Shown piece by piece: positions 53,414 to 63,833 of a stretch of DNA of 64,000 bases. Source of the DNA: Tabrizicola thermarum (GTDB lineage Bacteria > Pseudomonadota > Alphaproteobacteria > Rhodobacterales > Rhodobacteraceae); contig NZ_QMJY01000080.1 in assembly GCF_003574395.1 (NCBI RefSeq), positions 1 to 64,000 on the forward strand, written 5' to 3'. The position numbers were made by a program, and so were the translations under genes. How positions within the stretch are numbered: the first letter of the stretch is position 1; each line of letters opens with the position of its first letter. The notes under the pieces were generated by a model. The model searched no databases, was not told where the DNA came from, and saw nothing but the letters and a program-made list of their open reading frames with translations.

Positions 53414-54859
53414 TTACTCCGGGTCGACCCGTGAGATCAATCGCTCGTCGCAGGGGGCGACGCGCAGGATGTTCGTGGTGCCCTTGACGTTGAACGGCAC
53501 CCCGGCGGTGACGACGATCTGGTCTTCCTCGGTCGCAAAGCCATCGGCGCGGGCGGCGCCCACGGCGGCCAGAACGGCGCCCTTGAAGCGGTCCTGCGGC
53601 GGGGTGATGACGCAATGCGCCCCCCAGGTCAGCGCCATGCGCCGCGCGGTGGACAGGAGCGGCGTCAGCGCCAGGATCGGCACATGCGGGCGTTCGCGGG
53701 CCACCAGTGCTGCGGTCGTGCCGGTCTGGCTGAAGCAGCAGATCGCCTTGATGTTCGTCGCCTCGGCAATCTCTCGCGCGGCGGCGACGATGCCGTCGGC
53801 CACCGATTCCCGGCGGACGACGCGGCTGGCCTCGATCACCGAGCGGTAGGTCGGATCCTTCTCGACGCTCATCGCCACGTCGTTCATCGTGGTGACGGCC
53901 TCGACCGGATATTTCCCGGCGGCGGATTCGGCCGAGAGCATGATCGCATCGGCGCCTTCATAGATCGCGGTGGCGACGTCCGAGACCTCGGCCCGGGTCG
54001 GCACGGGCGATTCGATCATCGATTCGAGCATCTGCGTCGCCACGATCACCGGCTTTGCCGCCGCCCGGGCACCCCGGACAAGGCGCTTCTGGATCGGCGG
54101 CACCGAGGTGACGGGCAGTTCCACGCCCAGATCGCCGCGCGCGACCATGATCCCGTCCGACACTTGCAGGATGGCGTCATAGGCCTTCACGGCGGCGGGT
54201 TTCTCGATCTTGGACAGGATCGCGGCGCGGCCCTTGGCAAGGCTGCGCGCCTCGATCACATCCTCGGGACGCTGCACGAAGGACAGGGCGAGCCAGTCCA
54301 CGCCCAGTTCGCAGACGAATTCGAGGTCGGAACGGTCCTTTTCGGACAGGGCGGCGAGCGGCAGGACCACGTCGGGCACGTTCACGCCCTTGCGGTTGGA
54401 GATGGTGCCGCCGACCTCGACGGTGCAATCGGCGAAGTCCTTGCCGCAGGCGTTCACGCGCAGGCGGATCTTGCCGTCGTTGACCAGAAGCGTCGCGCCG
54501 GGTTCCAGCGCGGCGAAGATCTCCGGGTGCGGCAGGTTCACGCGATGCGCGTCGCCGGGCGTGGTGGAGAGGTCCATGCGGAAGGCGGCGCCTTCGATCA
54601 GCTCTTCCTGGCCATTGGCAAAGACGCCGACGCGCAGTTTCGGCCCCTGGAGGTCGGCGAGGATGCCGATCGGGCGGCCGAGGTCCTTTTCGACCTGGCG
54701 GATGATCTCGTGCCGCTTCCTGATGTCCTCGTGGGCGCCGTGGCTCATGTTCAGGCGGAACACGTCGGCCCCGGCCTCGAACAGCGCGCGGATCATCTCG
54801 TAGGTCGAGGAAGCGGGGCCGAGCGTGGCCACAATCTTCACGTTGCGGTGACGGCGCAT
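53414..54859 (-). CDS. pyk: Pyruvate kinase
   Basis: A 481-aa glycolytic enzyme that makes pyruvate and ATP from phosphoenolpyruvate and ADP. IVATLGPASS, the active-site AILSKIEKPAAVKAYDAI (key part SKIEKP), MVARGDLGVELPV and VATQMLESMI are all present. The C-terminal regulatory domain is complete. AGGAGG ends 6 bases before the ATG at 54859. The ATG at 54865 touches the Shine-Dalgarno and is less likely. Confidence 0.97.
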   Translation of the reverse strand: MRRHRNVKIVATLGPASSTYEMIRALFEAGADVFRLNMSHGAHEDIRKRHEIIRQVEKDLGRPIGILADLQGPKLRVGVFANGQEELIEGAAFRMDLSTTPGDAHRVNLPHPEIFAALEPGATLLVNDGKIRLRVNACGKDFADCTVEVGGTISNRKGVNVPDVVLPLAALSEKDRSDLEFVCELGVDWLALSFVQRPEDVIEARSLAKGRAAILSKIEKPAAVKAYDAILQVSDGIMVARGDLGVELPVTSVPPIQKRLVRGARAAAKPVIVATQMLESMIESPVPTRAEVSDVATAIYEGADAIMLSAESAAGKYPVEAVTTMNDVAMSVEKDPTYRSVIEASRVVRRESVADGIVAAAREIAEATNIKAICCFSQTGTTAALVARERPHVPILALTPLLSTARRMALTWGAHCVITPPQDRFKGAVLAAVGAARADGFATEEDQIVVTAGVPFNVKGTTNILRVAPCDERLISRVDPE

Positions 54860-55025
54860 CGCCATCCTCCTGCTGATAAATTCCGGTTCATGTGGGCCGC
54901 GTGCCTTATGGCGCAATCGGCTGCGCCCCGCAACGCCTTACCGACGCCCTTCGCTGCGTTTCAGTTGCTCATCGCTGGCCTTGCGCGAAGAACGACCGTA
55001 AGGGAGGGATGAGCACCGCGCGAGG

Positions 55026-55760
55026 ATGACCTTGGCCTTTCAGATCGACGGAGAACATCGCCCCGGGCGCTGGCTGGTGACCTGCGACCATGCCTCGAAC
55101 CGGGTGCCGGATTGGGTGAACGGCGGCGATCTGGGGATACCGGCGGCGGAGATGGCCCGCCACATCGCCTGGGATGTGGGTGCGGCGGGCGTGGCGCGGG
55201 AGCTGGGCCGCCTGCTGGACAGCCCGGTGATCCTGTCGGACTTCAGCCGCCTGGTGATCGATCCGAACCGGGGCGAGGACGACCCGACGCTGGTGATGAA
55301 GCTGTATGACGGGACGATCATCCCGGCGAACCGGCACATCACGGCGGCGGGCGTGGAAGAGCGGCTGGACCGGCTTTATCGCCCCTATCACGCGGCTTAT
55401 GCGCGTCTGGCGGCGAAGCGACCGGACCGGGTGATCGTGGCGGTGCATTCCTTTACCCCCTGTCTGCGCGGGCGCGCGCCCCGGCCCTGGCATGTGGGGG
55501 TGCTGTATTCGCATCTGGACGAGCGGCTTTCGAAACCGCTGATCGCGCGGCTGAAGGCCGAGACCGACCTGTGCATCGGCGACAACGAGCCATACTCGGG
55601 CCACCTGCCGGGCGATGCGATCGACCGTCATGCCTTGCGTCTGGGGCGGCACAACACTCTTATAGAGATCAGGAACGATCTGATCGGGACGGCCGAGCAG
55701 CAGGCCCATTGGGCGGGGCGGCTGGCGGGGATCCTGACCGAAGTGCTGGAGGGTCTGTAG
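55026..55760 (+). CDS. N-formylglutamate amidohydrolase family protein
   Basis: A 244-aa protein of the FGase/HutG2 family. LVTCDHASNRVPD near the N-terminus, then LSDFSRLVIDPNRGEDD and IVAVHSFTP carry the conserved metal-binding Asp/His set. The family cleaves N-formylglutamate in histidine breakdown, but no hut gene is nearby. A general deformylating or acyl-amino-acid hydrolase role is possible. A DUF1244 gene follows with no spacer. Confidence 0.88.
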   Translation: MTLAFQIDGEHRPGRWLVTCDHASNRVPDWVNGGDLGIPAAEMARHIAWDVGAAGVARELGRLLDSPVILSDFSRLVIDPNRGEDDPTLVMKLYDGTIIPANRHITAAGVEERLDRLYRPYHAAYARLAAKRPDRVIVAVHSFTPCLRGRAPRPWHVGVLYSHLDERLSKPLIARLKAETDLCIGDNEPYSGHLPGDAIDRHALRLGRHNTLIEIRNDLIGTAEQQAHWAGRLAGILTEVLEGL

Positions 55761-56075
55761 ATGGACGACGCGACGCGGACGGAACTGGAGGCGGCGGCCT
55801 TTCGCGCGCTGGTGCATCACCTGATGGTCAAGCGGCCCGATGTGCAGAACATCGACCTGATGAACCTGGGCGGCTTCTGCCGCAACTGCCTGAGCCGCTG
55901 GTATCAGGAGGCGGCGAACGCACGCGGAATCGAGATGACGAAGGACGAGGCGCGGGAAGTGGTCTACGGGATGCCCTATGCCGACTGGGTCGCGCAGCAC
56001 CAGACCGAGGCCGATGCGGGCAAGAAGGCGGCTTTCGACAAGGCCTTCGAGCAGAATGTGGGCAGGAAAGACTGA
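55761..56075 (+). CDS. DUF1244 protein
   Basis: A 104-aa soluble protein with the DUF1244 signature: FRALVHHLMVKRPDVQNIDLMNL (cited by HHLMVKRPDVQN), then GGFCRNCLSRWY with the conserved Cys pair, then VVYGMPYADW. The family function is unknown; the two cysteines could bind metal. It begins directly after the N-formylglutamate amidohydrolase stop, so the two are co-expressed. Confidence 0.92.
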   Translation: MDDATRTELEAAAFRALVHHLMVKRPDVQNIDLMNLGGFCRNCLSRWYQEAANARGIEMTKDEAREVVYGMPYADWVAQHQTEADAGKKAAFDKAFEQNVGRKD

Positions 56076-56124
56076 TCCGAAGGATGTGATCCGCAGTTCG
56101 GCGTTTTTCCGCTATTTTCGCGGG

Positions 56125-56787
56125 ATGCTGCTGCCGGTCCGTCACGACTATTCCCGCGCCGAGCGTCTGAGCGATGCCGTCGTCCACCTTCTGGGCATCG
56201 GCGCGGCGCTGGTTGCAGTTCCGGTCCTGATCGCCCTGGCGGTGATCCTGCGCGGCGATGCGGCGGCGGTCGCCTCGACCGTGATCTACGGGCTGGCGCT
56301 TGTGGCGACGCTGGTCTTTTCGGCGCTGTTCCACCTGAGCCGGCAGCCGAGGCTGCGGCGCATCTTCCGCAGCCTGGACCATACCGCCACGCTCTGTCTG
56401 ATCGCGGGGACCTACACGCCCTTCGTCCTGCTGTCGGGGGCCGAGGTGAAGGGATTGCTGGTCGCGCTTTGGGTCGCTGCCCTGCTGGGAGCCGCCCTGC
56501 GCGCCCTGGCGCCCGACCGGCTGAGGCTGGCGGCTGTCGCGCTTTCGCTGGCCATGGGCTGGGCGGCGCTGTTCGGCGGGGGCGAGCTTCTGGCCGCGCT
56601 TTCGACCCCGGTGCTGGTTCTGATCACGCTGGGCGGGGTGCTGTATTCGGTGGGCGTGGCCTTCTGCCTGTGGCATCGGCTGCCGTTCCACTACACGATC
56701 TGGCATCTCTGCGTGCTTGCGGCGAGCGCGGTGTTCTATGCCGCCGTGACCCTGCAACTAGTGCAATCGGCGGCAGACCTGCCGTAG
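56125..56787 (+). CDS. HlyIII/PAQR-family membrane protein
   Basis: A 220-aa protein with seven hydrophobic helices. The conserved zinc-site residues fit SALFHLSRQP, SLDHTATLCLIAGTY and HYTIWHLCVL. Members of the family (YqfA/TrhA in E. coli) influence membrane energetics or lipid homeostasis; the haemolysin name is historical. The start at 56125 puts a short cytoplasmic N-terminus before helix 1. It is 49 bases after the DUF1244 gene. Confidence 0.9.
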   Translation: MLLPVRHDYSRAERLSDAVVHLLGIGAALVAVPVLIALAVILRGDAAAVASTVIYGLALVATLVFSALFHLSRQPRLRRIFRSLDHTATLCLIAGTYTPFVLLSGAEVKGLLVALWVAALLGAALRALAPDRLRLAAVALSLAMGWAALFGGGELLAALSTPVLVLITLGGVLYSVGVAFCLWHRLPFHYTIWHLCVLAASAVFYAAVTLQLVQSAADLP

Positions 56788-56945
56788 GTCCGGGCCCCGC
56801 GGTCAAACCCGCCAGTCACATCAGCGGAAATGCAACAGACGGGGTCCCAAGCCTCTCATGGGGAAGGATTTTTTGTGGACCTGAGGCGCGCGCCCGGCTA
56901 TCGTCCGGTCAAACGGGGCGCTCAGACCCCGCGATCGAGGCAGTA

Positions 56946-58124
56946 ATGGCGTTTCCTGAGCGGTTTTCGAACCTGCCGGACTATGCGTTTCCGCGTCTGC
57001 GGGGGCTTCTGGACGCGCATCCTCCGGGGGGCGAGCCCATCGCCATGACCATCGGCGAGCCGCGCCATGCGATGCCGGAGTTCGTCGGGCCGATCCTTGC
57101 GGCGAACCTGTCGGGCTTCGGTGTCTATCCGCCGAACGACGGCACGCCCGAGCTGCTGGCGGCGATCCGTGGCTGGATCGGACGGCGCTATGGGGTGGAT
57201 ATGGCCGAGGACCGGCTGATGGTGCTGAACGGCACGCGGGAAGGGTTGTTCAACGCGGCCATCGCACTGTGCCCGGAAGCGAAGAACGGCCAGAGGCCGG
57301 TCGTCCTGATGCCGAACCCGTTCTATCAGGTCTATGCCGTGGCCGCTCTGACCGTGGGGGCCGACCCGGTCTATGTGCCCGCCACCGCCGCCACCGGGTT
57401 TCTGCCGGACTATGGCGGCCTGCCGAAGGATGTGCTGGACCGCGTGGCGCTGGCCTATATCTGTTCGCCCGCGAACCCTCAGGGCGCGGTGGCGTCGCGG
57501 GACTATCTGGCGGACCTGCTGACCCTGGCCGAAAAGCACGATTTCCGGGTGCTGGCCGACGAGTGCTATTCGGAAATCTGGCGCGAGACGCCGCCGCCCG
57601 GCCTGTTGCAGGTCGCCGAGGCTCAGGGCGCGGACCCCGAGCGGGTGGCGGTGTTCCATTCGCTGTCGAAACGGTCGAACCTGCCCGGCCTGCGGTCGGG
57701 TTTCGTGGCCGCAGGGCCGGAGTGCATGAACCGCATCCGCAAGCTGCGGTCCTTTGCGGGCGCCCCGCTGCCCCTGCCCTTGCAGCGCGTGGCCGAGGCG
57801 GCCTGGGCGGACGAAGCGCATGTCGAGGCAAGCCGCGCGCTGTATCAGGCGAAGTTCCGCGATGCGGATGCGATCTTCGCCGGGGTGCAAGGCTATCAGG
57901 CACCGGAGGGCGGGTTCTTCCTGTGGCTGCCGGTCGAGGATGGCGAGCAGGCGGCGCTGAAGCTGTGGCGCGAGACGGGGGTGCGGGTTCTGCCCGGCGC
58001 TTACCTCTCGCGCGAGGTCGGGGGCGAGAACCCCGGCAAGGGTTATATCCGGGTGGCCCTTGTGGCCCCTCAGGAAGAAACGCAGCGCGGGCTGACAGGC
58101 TTGCGCGACTGCATCTATGGGTGA
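56946..58124 (+). CDS. dapC: Succinyldiaminopimelate transaminase (DapC type)
   Basis: A 392-aa fold-type I PLP aminotransferase. The PLP lysine lies in [17 protein letters not shown], which matches the DapC group closely. [27 protein letters not shown] and [11 protein letters not shown] are further family sites. It transfers an amino group from glutamate to N-succinyl-2-amino-6-ketopimelate. With dapB, D, E and F in the same window the assignment is strengthened. ftsK starts 11 bases after the stop. Confidence 0.85.
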   Translation: MAFPERFSNLPDYAFPRLRGLLDAHPPGGEPIAMTIGEPRHAMPEFVGPILAANLSGFGVYPPNDGTPELLAAIRGWIGRRYGVDMAEDRLMVLNGTREGLFNAAIALCPEAKNGQRPVVLMPNPFYQVYAVAALTVGADPVYVPATAATGFLPDYGGLPKDVLDRVALAYICSPANPQGAVASRDYLADLLTLAEKHDFRVLADECYSEIWRETPPPGLLQVAEAQGADPERVAVFHSLSKRSNLPGLRSGFVAAGPECMNRIRKLRSFAGAPLPLPLQRVAEAAWADEAHVEASRALYQAKFRDADAIFAGVQGYQAPEGGFFLWLPVEDGEQAALKLWRETGVRVLPGAYLSREVGGENPGKGYIRVALVAPQEETQRGLTGLRDCIYG

Positions 58125-58135
58125 GTGAGGGACGA

Positions 58136-61100
58136 ATGGCTTCGTATCAGGCACGGCAGCGCGATCCGCTTCTGGACCAGGGCACGCAGGCGATGCTGGA
58201 ACGCCGGGGGCGCGAGCTTCTGGGGCTGATCCTCCTGCTGGTGGGCCTGGGGTTCACGCTGATGCTGTGGAGCTATTCGCCCGAGGATCCGGGCTGGATG
58301 GTGGCGACCGAGGAACCGGCGCAGAACCTGCTGGGCCGGTTCGGGGCGGCCATGGCCTCGACGCTGATCATCCTGATCGGCAAGGGGGCCTGGACGATCC
58401 CGATGATCTTCACGGCCTGGGGCGTGCGCTTCATGATCCATCGCGGCGGCGAGCGGGCGATCGGCCGGGTGGTCTTTGCGGTGATCGCGGTGGCCTTTGC
58501 GGCGGTCCATTGCGCGACGCTGGTTCCGGGGCATGACTGGACGCATACCTTCGGGCTGGGCGGCTTGTTCGGGGACACGGTGACCGGGTCGCTGCTGGGC
58601 ATCCTGCCGGGATCGGCCGGATTCGGGCTGAAGGTCCTGTCGCTGCTGACCTTTGTCGGTCTGGCCGCGATGATGCTGTTCGTGTGCGGCTTTGACCTGG
58701 ACGAGTTGAAGGCGATCCAGCGCTTCCTGCTTCTGGGGTCGGTCATGGCCTATGCGACGCTGCGCCAGGGGCTGGGTGCCGGAGCGCGCGGGGCGCTGCA
58801 GGGCGCGGCCGCCTTGCAGGACCGGGCGCGGAGCCGGGCCGAAGCGCGCGCTGCCGTGCATCGCCATGAGCCGCCGGTCGCCTTGCGCGGGGATCCGGCC
58901 GCGACGCGGCGCGGTGTTCCGCCGGTGACGGCGGATATGGCGCCCAAGCCGCTGCGGGCGAACAGCGCGCGGGCGGTGCCGGGGTCGCTGCGGCCCGAGC
59001 CGCGTCACGCCGAGCCGCGTCATGCCGAAGCAGACCCTGCCCCGGTGAAGGAGAAGCCGGGTCTCCTTGAACGTCTGCGCCGCAAGGCCCAGCCCGAGCC
59101 GGAGCCGGAGCTGATCGAGCGCGAGCCCTCCTGGAACCCCGCCATGCCGCAGGACGAGCGGATCAAGGCGCGGATTTCCGACGTGATCCGCAGCCGGGTG
59201 ATGCGCAGCCCCGATTTCCCGGTGGCCCCGCCGCCGTTGCCGCCTGCGGCCCGGATCGAGCCTCCGGTGATGCGGCCGAAGGGTCCGGTGGTGCTGATGG
59301 CCGACACCCGCCCCCTGCCCCGTTCGGTCCCGCCGGTGGCGGCTGCGGCGGCTGCGGCGCATGGGGCGCAGGACCGGGCCTCGGGCGAGGACCTGCCGAA
59401 GAATGTCTTTGCCGAGGACGATGCCTGGGACCGCCTGCCCGAGGACTATGCCCCCGAGGACAGGGATCCGATGGACGGACTGGATGAGCTGGAGGACGAA
59501 CTGCCTCCACCCCGTCCGATGGCCTATGCCCAGGATCGCAAGGCGGTGGTGCAACATGCGGTGAAGAAGCCCGCTCCGTCGCGGCAGGCGATGGCGGAGA
59601 GCCAGCCAGCACTGCGGTTCGACGATGCGGCGCAGGCCTATGAACTGCCGCCGCTGAGCCTGCTGTCGGCCCCGAGCAAGGTGCAGGGGATGCAGCTTTC
59701 GGACGAGGCGCTGGAAGAAAACGCACGGATGCTGGAATCGGTGCTGGACGACTATGGCGTGAAGGGCGAGATCACTGCGGTGCGCCCGGGGCCGGTCGTG
59801 ACGATGTATGAGCTGGAGCCTGCTCCGGGCCTGAAGGCAAGCCGCGTCATCGGGCTGGCAGACGACATCGCGCGGTCCATGTCGGCGCTGTCGGCGCGTG
59901 TCTCGACGGTGCCGGGGCGCAGCGTGATCGGGATCGAACTGCCGAACGCCCACCGCGAGAAGGTGGTCCTGCGCGAGATCCTGTCGTCGCGCGACTTCGG
60001 CGACAGCCAGATGCGGCTGCCGCTGGCACTGGGCAAGGACATCGGCGGCGAACCGGTGGTGGCGAACCTGGCCAAGATGCCTCACCTTCTGATCGCCGGG
60101 ACCACCGGGTCGGGGAAATCGGTGGCGATCAACACGATGATCCTGTCGCTTCTCTACAAGCTGACGCCCGAGGAATGCCGGCTGATCATGATCGACCCGA
60201 AGATGCTGGAACTGTCGGTCTATGACGGCATCCCGCATCTGCTGTCCCCCGTCGTCACGGACCCGAAGAAGGCGGTCGTCGCCCTGAAATGGGTCGTGGG
60301 CGAGATGGAGGAACGTTACCGCAAGATGTCCAAGATGGGCGTGCGCAACATCGAGGGCTACAACGGCCGGGTGCGCGAGGCACTTGCCAAGGGCGAGATG
60401 TTCAAGCGCACGATCCAGACCGGGTTCGACGAGGAAACCGGCGATCCGGTCTTCGAGACGGAAGAATTCGCGCCGCAGCCCTTCCCCTATATCGTCGTCA
60501 TCGTGGACGAGATGGCCGACCTGATGATGGTGGCGGGCAAGGAGATCGAGGCCTGCATCCAGCGTCTGGCGCAGATGGCGCGGGCCTCCGGTATCCACCT
60601 CATCATGGCGACGCAGCGGCCTTCGGTCGATGTCATCACCGGCACGATCAAGGCGAACTTCCCGACGCGGATTTCCTTCCAGGTCACGTCGAAGATCGAC
60701 AGCCGCACGATCCTTGGCGAACAGGGGGCGGAGCAGCTGCTGGGCGCGGGCGACATGCTTTACATGGGTAACGGGGCGAAGATCACCCGTATCCACGGGC
60801 CGTTCGTCAGCGACGAGGAAGTGGAAGAGATCGTCAACCACCTGAAGAGCTTCGGCCCGCCGGTCTACATGTCGGGCGTGGTCGAAGGGCCGGAGGACGA
60901 GGTGGCCTCGGACATCGACATGGTGCTGGGCCTCGGCTCGGGCGAGGCATCGGACGACGCGCTGTATGATCAGGCCGTGGCGATCGTGGCGCGGGACCGG
61001 AAGTGTTCCACCAGCTACATCCAGCGGAAACTGGGCATCGGCTACAACAAGGCCGCGCGTCTGGTCGAGCAGATGGAGGATCAGGGCGTGGTCACCCGCG

Positions 61101-61144
61101 CCAACCACGTCGGCAAGCGCGAGATTCTGGTCGAAGAACGGTAA
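58136..61144 (+). CDS. ftsK: FtsK, septal DNA translocase
   Basis: A 1002-aa protein that pumps chromosome ends through the division septum and activates XerCD at dif. The N-terminal four membrane helices lie within about residues 28-200. A Pro/Arg/Glu-rich linker spans about 200-480. The motor has Walker [14 protein letters not shown] (about 654) and Walker [13 protein letters not shown] (about 789). The C-terminal gamma winged helix is [20 protein letters not shown], which reads KOPS. The start at 58136 is 11 bases after dapC; the open frame extends upstream through dapC but is not coding there. Confidence 0.97.
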   Translation: MASYQARQRDPLLDQGTQAMLERRGRELLGLILLLVGLGFTLMLWSYSPEDPGWMVATEEPAQNLLGRFGAAMASTLIILIGKGAWTIPMIFTAWGVRFMIHRGGERAIGRVVFAVIAVAFAAVHCATLVPGHDWTHTFGLGGLFGDTVTGSLLGILPGSAGFGLKVLSLLTFVGLAAMMLFVCGFDLDELKAIQRFLLLGSVMAYATLRQGLGAGARGALQGAAALQDRARSRAEARAAVHRHEPPVALRGDPAATRRGVPPVTADMAPKPLRANSARAVPGSLRPEPRHAEPRHAEADPAPVKEKPGLLERLRRKAQPEPEPELIEREPSWNPAMPQDERIKARISDVIRSRVMRSPDFPVAPPPLPPAARIEPPVMRPKGPVVLMADTRPLPRSVPPVAAAAAAAHGAQDRASGEDLPKNVFAEDDAWDRLPEDYAPEDRDPMDGLDELEDELPPPRPMAYAQDRKAVVQHAVKKPAPSRQAMAESQPALRFDDAAQAYELPPLSLLSAPSKVQGMQLSDEALEENARMLESVLDDYGVKGEITAVRPGPVVTMYELEPAPGLKASRVIGLADDIARSMSALSARVSTVPGRSVIGIELPNAHREKVVLREILSSRDFGDSQMRLPLALGKDIGGEPVVANLAKMPHLLIAGTTGSGKSVAINTMILSLLYKLTPEECRLIMIDPKMLELSVYDGIPHLLSPVVTDPKKAVVALKWVVGEMEERYRKMSKMGVRNIEGYNGRVREALAKGEMFKRTIQTGFDEETGDPVFETEEFAPQPFPYIVVIVDEMADLMMVAGKEIEACIQRLAQMARASGIHLIMATQRPSVDVITGTIKANFPTRISFQVTSKIDSRTILGEQGAEQLLGAGDMLYMGNGAKITRIHGPFVSDEEVEEIVNHLKSFGPPVYMSGVVEGPEDEVASDIDMVLGLGSGEASDDALYDQAVAIVARDRKCSTSYIQRKLGIGYNKAARLVEQMEDQGVVTRANHVGKREILVEER

Positions 61145-61166
61145 AACTTTGACCGGACCCTACGCC

Positions 61167-61191
61167 AACCCCGGCAAAACCCGCCGGGGTT
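61167..61191 (+). terminator. Terminator-like hairpin after ftsK
   Basis: AACCCCGGC (61167-61175) pairs perfectly with GCCGGGGTT (61183-61191), loop AAAACCC. It is followed by gaggtatttgtgg (61192-61204), which resembles a shortened GAGTATTTG repeat module. No clear T-run is present. Confidence 0.6.
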
Positions 61192-61351
61192 GAGGTATTT
61201 GTGGCATTTCAGACATCAATTCGCCTCAATCCCGCCCGAATCGCACCACAACCTGAAGTTGTATAAACGGCCTGATCTTCGCCGGGGAAACCGCTTCGCT
61301 CCCGAGGGTCACGTCAAGCTTCTTGTGGGGAAGGGGGCTTGTTGAAACATC

Positions 61352-62812
61352 ATGGCATTCGATACGTCTGAAACGCTGGCCCAGACAGAATTCGGAGACG
61401 AGCTGCTGCCGGGCACGACGCTTTTCCATGGCACCTACCGGATTACCCGCTTCATCAATTCGGGCGGCTTCGGGATCACCTATCTTGCGACCGACAGTCT
61501 GGGTCGGGATGTGGTGGTCAAGGAGTGCTTTTCGTCGACCTTCTGCCGCCGGTCGCAGACCCGGGTCCGGGCAAGATCCTCGGGCACGCGCGACCATATG
61601 GGGAAGATCGTCAAGAGTTTTTTGAACGAGGCGCGAAGCCTGGCCAGGTTGAAGCATCCCAACATCGTCGGCGTCCATCAGGTCTTCGAGGAGAACGACA
61701 CCGCCTATATGGCGATGGACTATATCCGCGGCCATGACCTGCTGGAAATCATCGAGGAAAACCGCACCGAGCTGACGCCGGACATGATCGTGCGCATGAC
61801 GGGCAAGCTGATCTCGGCGGTGGGCTATATCCACGACAATCAGCTGCTGCATTGCGACATCTCGCCGGACAACATCTTTGTCACGCCTGCGGGCGAGCCG
61901 ATCCTCATCGACTTTGGTGCTGCGCGGCGGACGGCGGCGGGGGCGGTCGAGAAATACTCGGGCCTCAGCGTGGTGAAGGACGGCTACTCGCCGCACGAGC
62001 TGTATACGGTGGGCGGCAACAGCGGGCGGTGGAGCGACATCTACGCGCTGGCGGCGTCGCTGTATCATGCGATTGCGGGCGTGGCACCGCCGAACTGCCA
62101 GAGCCGGCTGGCGGCGATGGCGGAAAAGCGGCCCGACCCGTGCAAACCCCTGGCGGGATCGGTCGTGGGCTATCCGGCGGGGTTCCTCGAGACGATCGAC
62201 CGGGCGATGGCCGTGATGCCTGCCGCGCGGTTCCAGACGGCGGGCGACTGGTTGAAGGCGCTGCCGCAGGCCGAAAGCCGGGCGGATCGCAAGGTCGTGC
62301 TGGTGCGGCGGGTGGTGCCTGCGCCGGTCGAGGGTGCGGCAAAGACCCAGGTCAAGGCGATGGCGCTGGCCGAGGGTCAGCCGATCGCGGTGACAAGGCC
62401 GGTCGCGGCACCTCCTGCCCCGCAACCTCTGTTGCGACCCCGGCGACCGACAACCCGGGTAGCGGCGGTCGATCTGTCCGGGCTGCGGCGGATCAGCGGG
62501 TTCAGCGGCGGGTGCCTGGTGGACAGTCTTTCAGGCCAGGTTCTGGCGCGCGAGGTCGGGACGGGCGATGTCGAGGCGACCATCCGCTCGACGCTGGCGA
62601 TTGCGCGGGCCAATCTGCAAGCGGTGGCAGAGCTTGGCGCGCATCAGGACGTCGAGGACATCCAGATCGCCCTGGGGCAGCGGTTTCATCTTCTGCGCCC
62701 CCTGGACGGCGACCCGCGCTATCTGGTCTGCGTCACGCTGGAGCGGGAAGCCGCGAACCTGGGGCTGGCGCGCATCCAGTTGCGTCGGGTGGCGCAGTCG
62801 ATCCGGCTCTGA
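61352..62812 (+). CDS. Ser/Thr protein kinase with C-terminal Roadblock/LC7-like domain
   Basis: A 486-aa soluble protein. The Hanks-type kinase domain covers about residues 28-300: Gly loop SGGFGITYLA (37-46), Lys57 in VVVKE, Glu93, catalytic loop LLHCDISPDN with Asp169 and Asn174 (HCD, so a non-RD type), and DFG at 187-189. A Pro/Ala linker (about 310-370) leads to a C-terminal domain (about 371-486) with the Roadblock/LC7 pattern: LVDSLSGQVLAREVG, a long helix, then FHLLRPLDGDPRYLVCV and LGLARIQLRRVAQ. No transmembrane helix or PASTA repeats are visible. Substrate unknown. Confidence 0.88.
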   Translation: MAFDTSETLAQTEFGDELLPGTTLFHGTYRITRFINSGGFGITYLATDSLGRDVVVKECFSSTFCRRSQTRVRARSSGTRDHMGKIVKSFLNEARSLARLKHPNIVGVHQVFEENDTAYMAMDYIRGHDLLEIIEENRTELTPDMIVRMTGKLISAVGYIHDNQLLHCDISPDNIFVTPAGEPILIDFGAARRTAAGAVEKYSGLSVVKDGYSPHELYTVGGNSGRWSDIYALAASLYHAIAGVAPPNCQSRLAAMAEKRPDPCKPLAGSVVGYPAGFLETIDRAMAVMPAARFQTAGDWLKALPQAESRADRKVVLVRRVVPAPVEGAAKTQVKAMALAEGQPIAVTRPVAAPPAPQPLLRPRRPTTRVAAVDLSGLRRISGFSGGCLVDSLSGQVLAREVGTGDVEATIRSTLAIARANLQAVAELGAHQDVEDIQIALGQRFHLLRPLDGDPRYLVCVTLEREAANLGLARIQLRRVAQSIRL

Positions 62813-62978
62813 CCCCCGGGGCCTTCGCCATCGGCCCTGCGCCTTGCGCGGGGTGACGGCTGGTCTGCGGCATCAGGTCTGGGCGTTGTCGGAGGGGACA
62901 GGGCTGGCCTCTGCCGAGGGGATCGGCGCCGGGGTTCCTTGGCATGACAATCAGGCCGCCCGGCGAGCGGAGGGGCGC

Positions 62979-63803
62979 TCAGTAGTCCAGCTGGCCCTTC
63001 CTGGACGCCTGAATGACGGTGTCGATGACCTGCGCCAGAAGGACGCTGCCGACCAGCGAAAACAGCGCAAGCTCGATGTAGGTGATCCGCAGCGATTGTC
63101 CGACGATGATGACCAGAGGATGCGACAGATACAGCAAGAGCGACACCCGCGCGCACCAGTCCGAAAGCGGCGTGGCGGGCATGTGGTTCGACAGGAAGAG
63201 AAGCGCAAGCCCGGTGCCGACAAGGATCGTGATGTTGTCCGGCGAGGGCTGGCCAAGAAACAGGATCAGCGTGCCGAGAAACAGCGTGGTGACTGCAAGT
63301 CTCCAACCCCAGGAGAAATAGGCGATCCCGACCAGGACGGGGATCGTTCCAAACACCCACTGGCCGAAGGGGACGGTCTGAGGGTACCCGTTCAGGACGA
63401 TCAGCGTTGCCACCAGAAGGGCCGCCCCAAGCGAGGCCAGCGGATGCCGAAGCCAGGGCGACACCAGAGCCGCCAGAAAGGCGAAAGGCAGAAGCCACAG
63501 GTGGATCCATGTGCCGGACAGGATCATGGTCCAGCGCCACCACTCGAACGGGGGCAATTGGCTTTTGAGCGCGAGCGCGGTGTGCAGCATGGCAAAGACC
63601 AGCGACCAGGTCAGAAACGGCAGCAACAGCCGCTTGGCCTGGACCAGCACGCCGGAGTTCGACGGCATCGCCAGCAGGACAAGGTAGAACGGCAGCGCGG
63701 TATAGGCCACCCGGAACCCCGGCGCCTGCGTGTCGAACCAGACAAGACCGAGCGCGGCCAGAAACCGTCCGTAGTCGATCAGTCCGTTCCGCCCCGTGTC
63801 CAC
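62979..63803 (-). CDS. Acyltransferase-3-like multi-span membrane protein
   Basis: A 274-aa protein with eight or nine hydrophobic helices. The N-terminus (GLIDYGRFLAALGLVWFD) and the block LSDWCARVSLLLYLSHPLVI resemble AT3 proteins that O-acetylate surface glycans. Where AT3 members usually have a catalytic His at the end of helix 1, an Asp-containing WFDTQAPG stands here, so activity is uncertain. I prefer the GTG at 63803, with GGGAAGG 5 bases upstream; an ATG at 63833 is the alternative. It is convergent with the kinase gene. Confidence 0.7.
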   Translation of the reverse strand: MDTGRNGLIDYGRFLAALGLVWFDTQAPGFRVAYTALPFYLVLLAMPSNSGVLVQAKRLLLPFLTWSLVFAMLHTALALKSQLPPFEWWRWTMILSGTWIHLWLLPFAFLAALVSPWLRHPLASLGAALLVATLIVLNGYPQTVPFGQWVFGTIPVLVGIAYFSWGWRLAVTTLFLGTLILFLGQPSPDNITILVGTGLALLFLSNHMPATPLSDWCARVSLLLYLSHPLVIIVGQSLRITYIELALFSLVGSVLLAQVIDTVIQASRKGQLDY

Positions 63804-63833
63804 GTCCGCCTTCCCCCAGGCATGGCCCCCCAA

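Noticed and set aside
57269-58135. Apparent 289-codon extension upstream of ftsK in the same frame
   Set aside because: It overlaps dapC in another frame and translates to Arg/Gly-rich nonsense. The real start with membrane helices follows at 58136.
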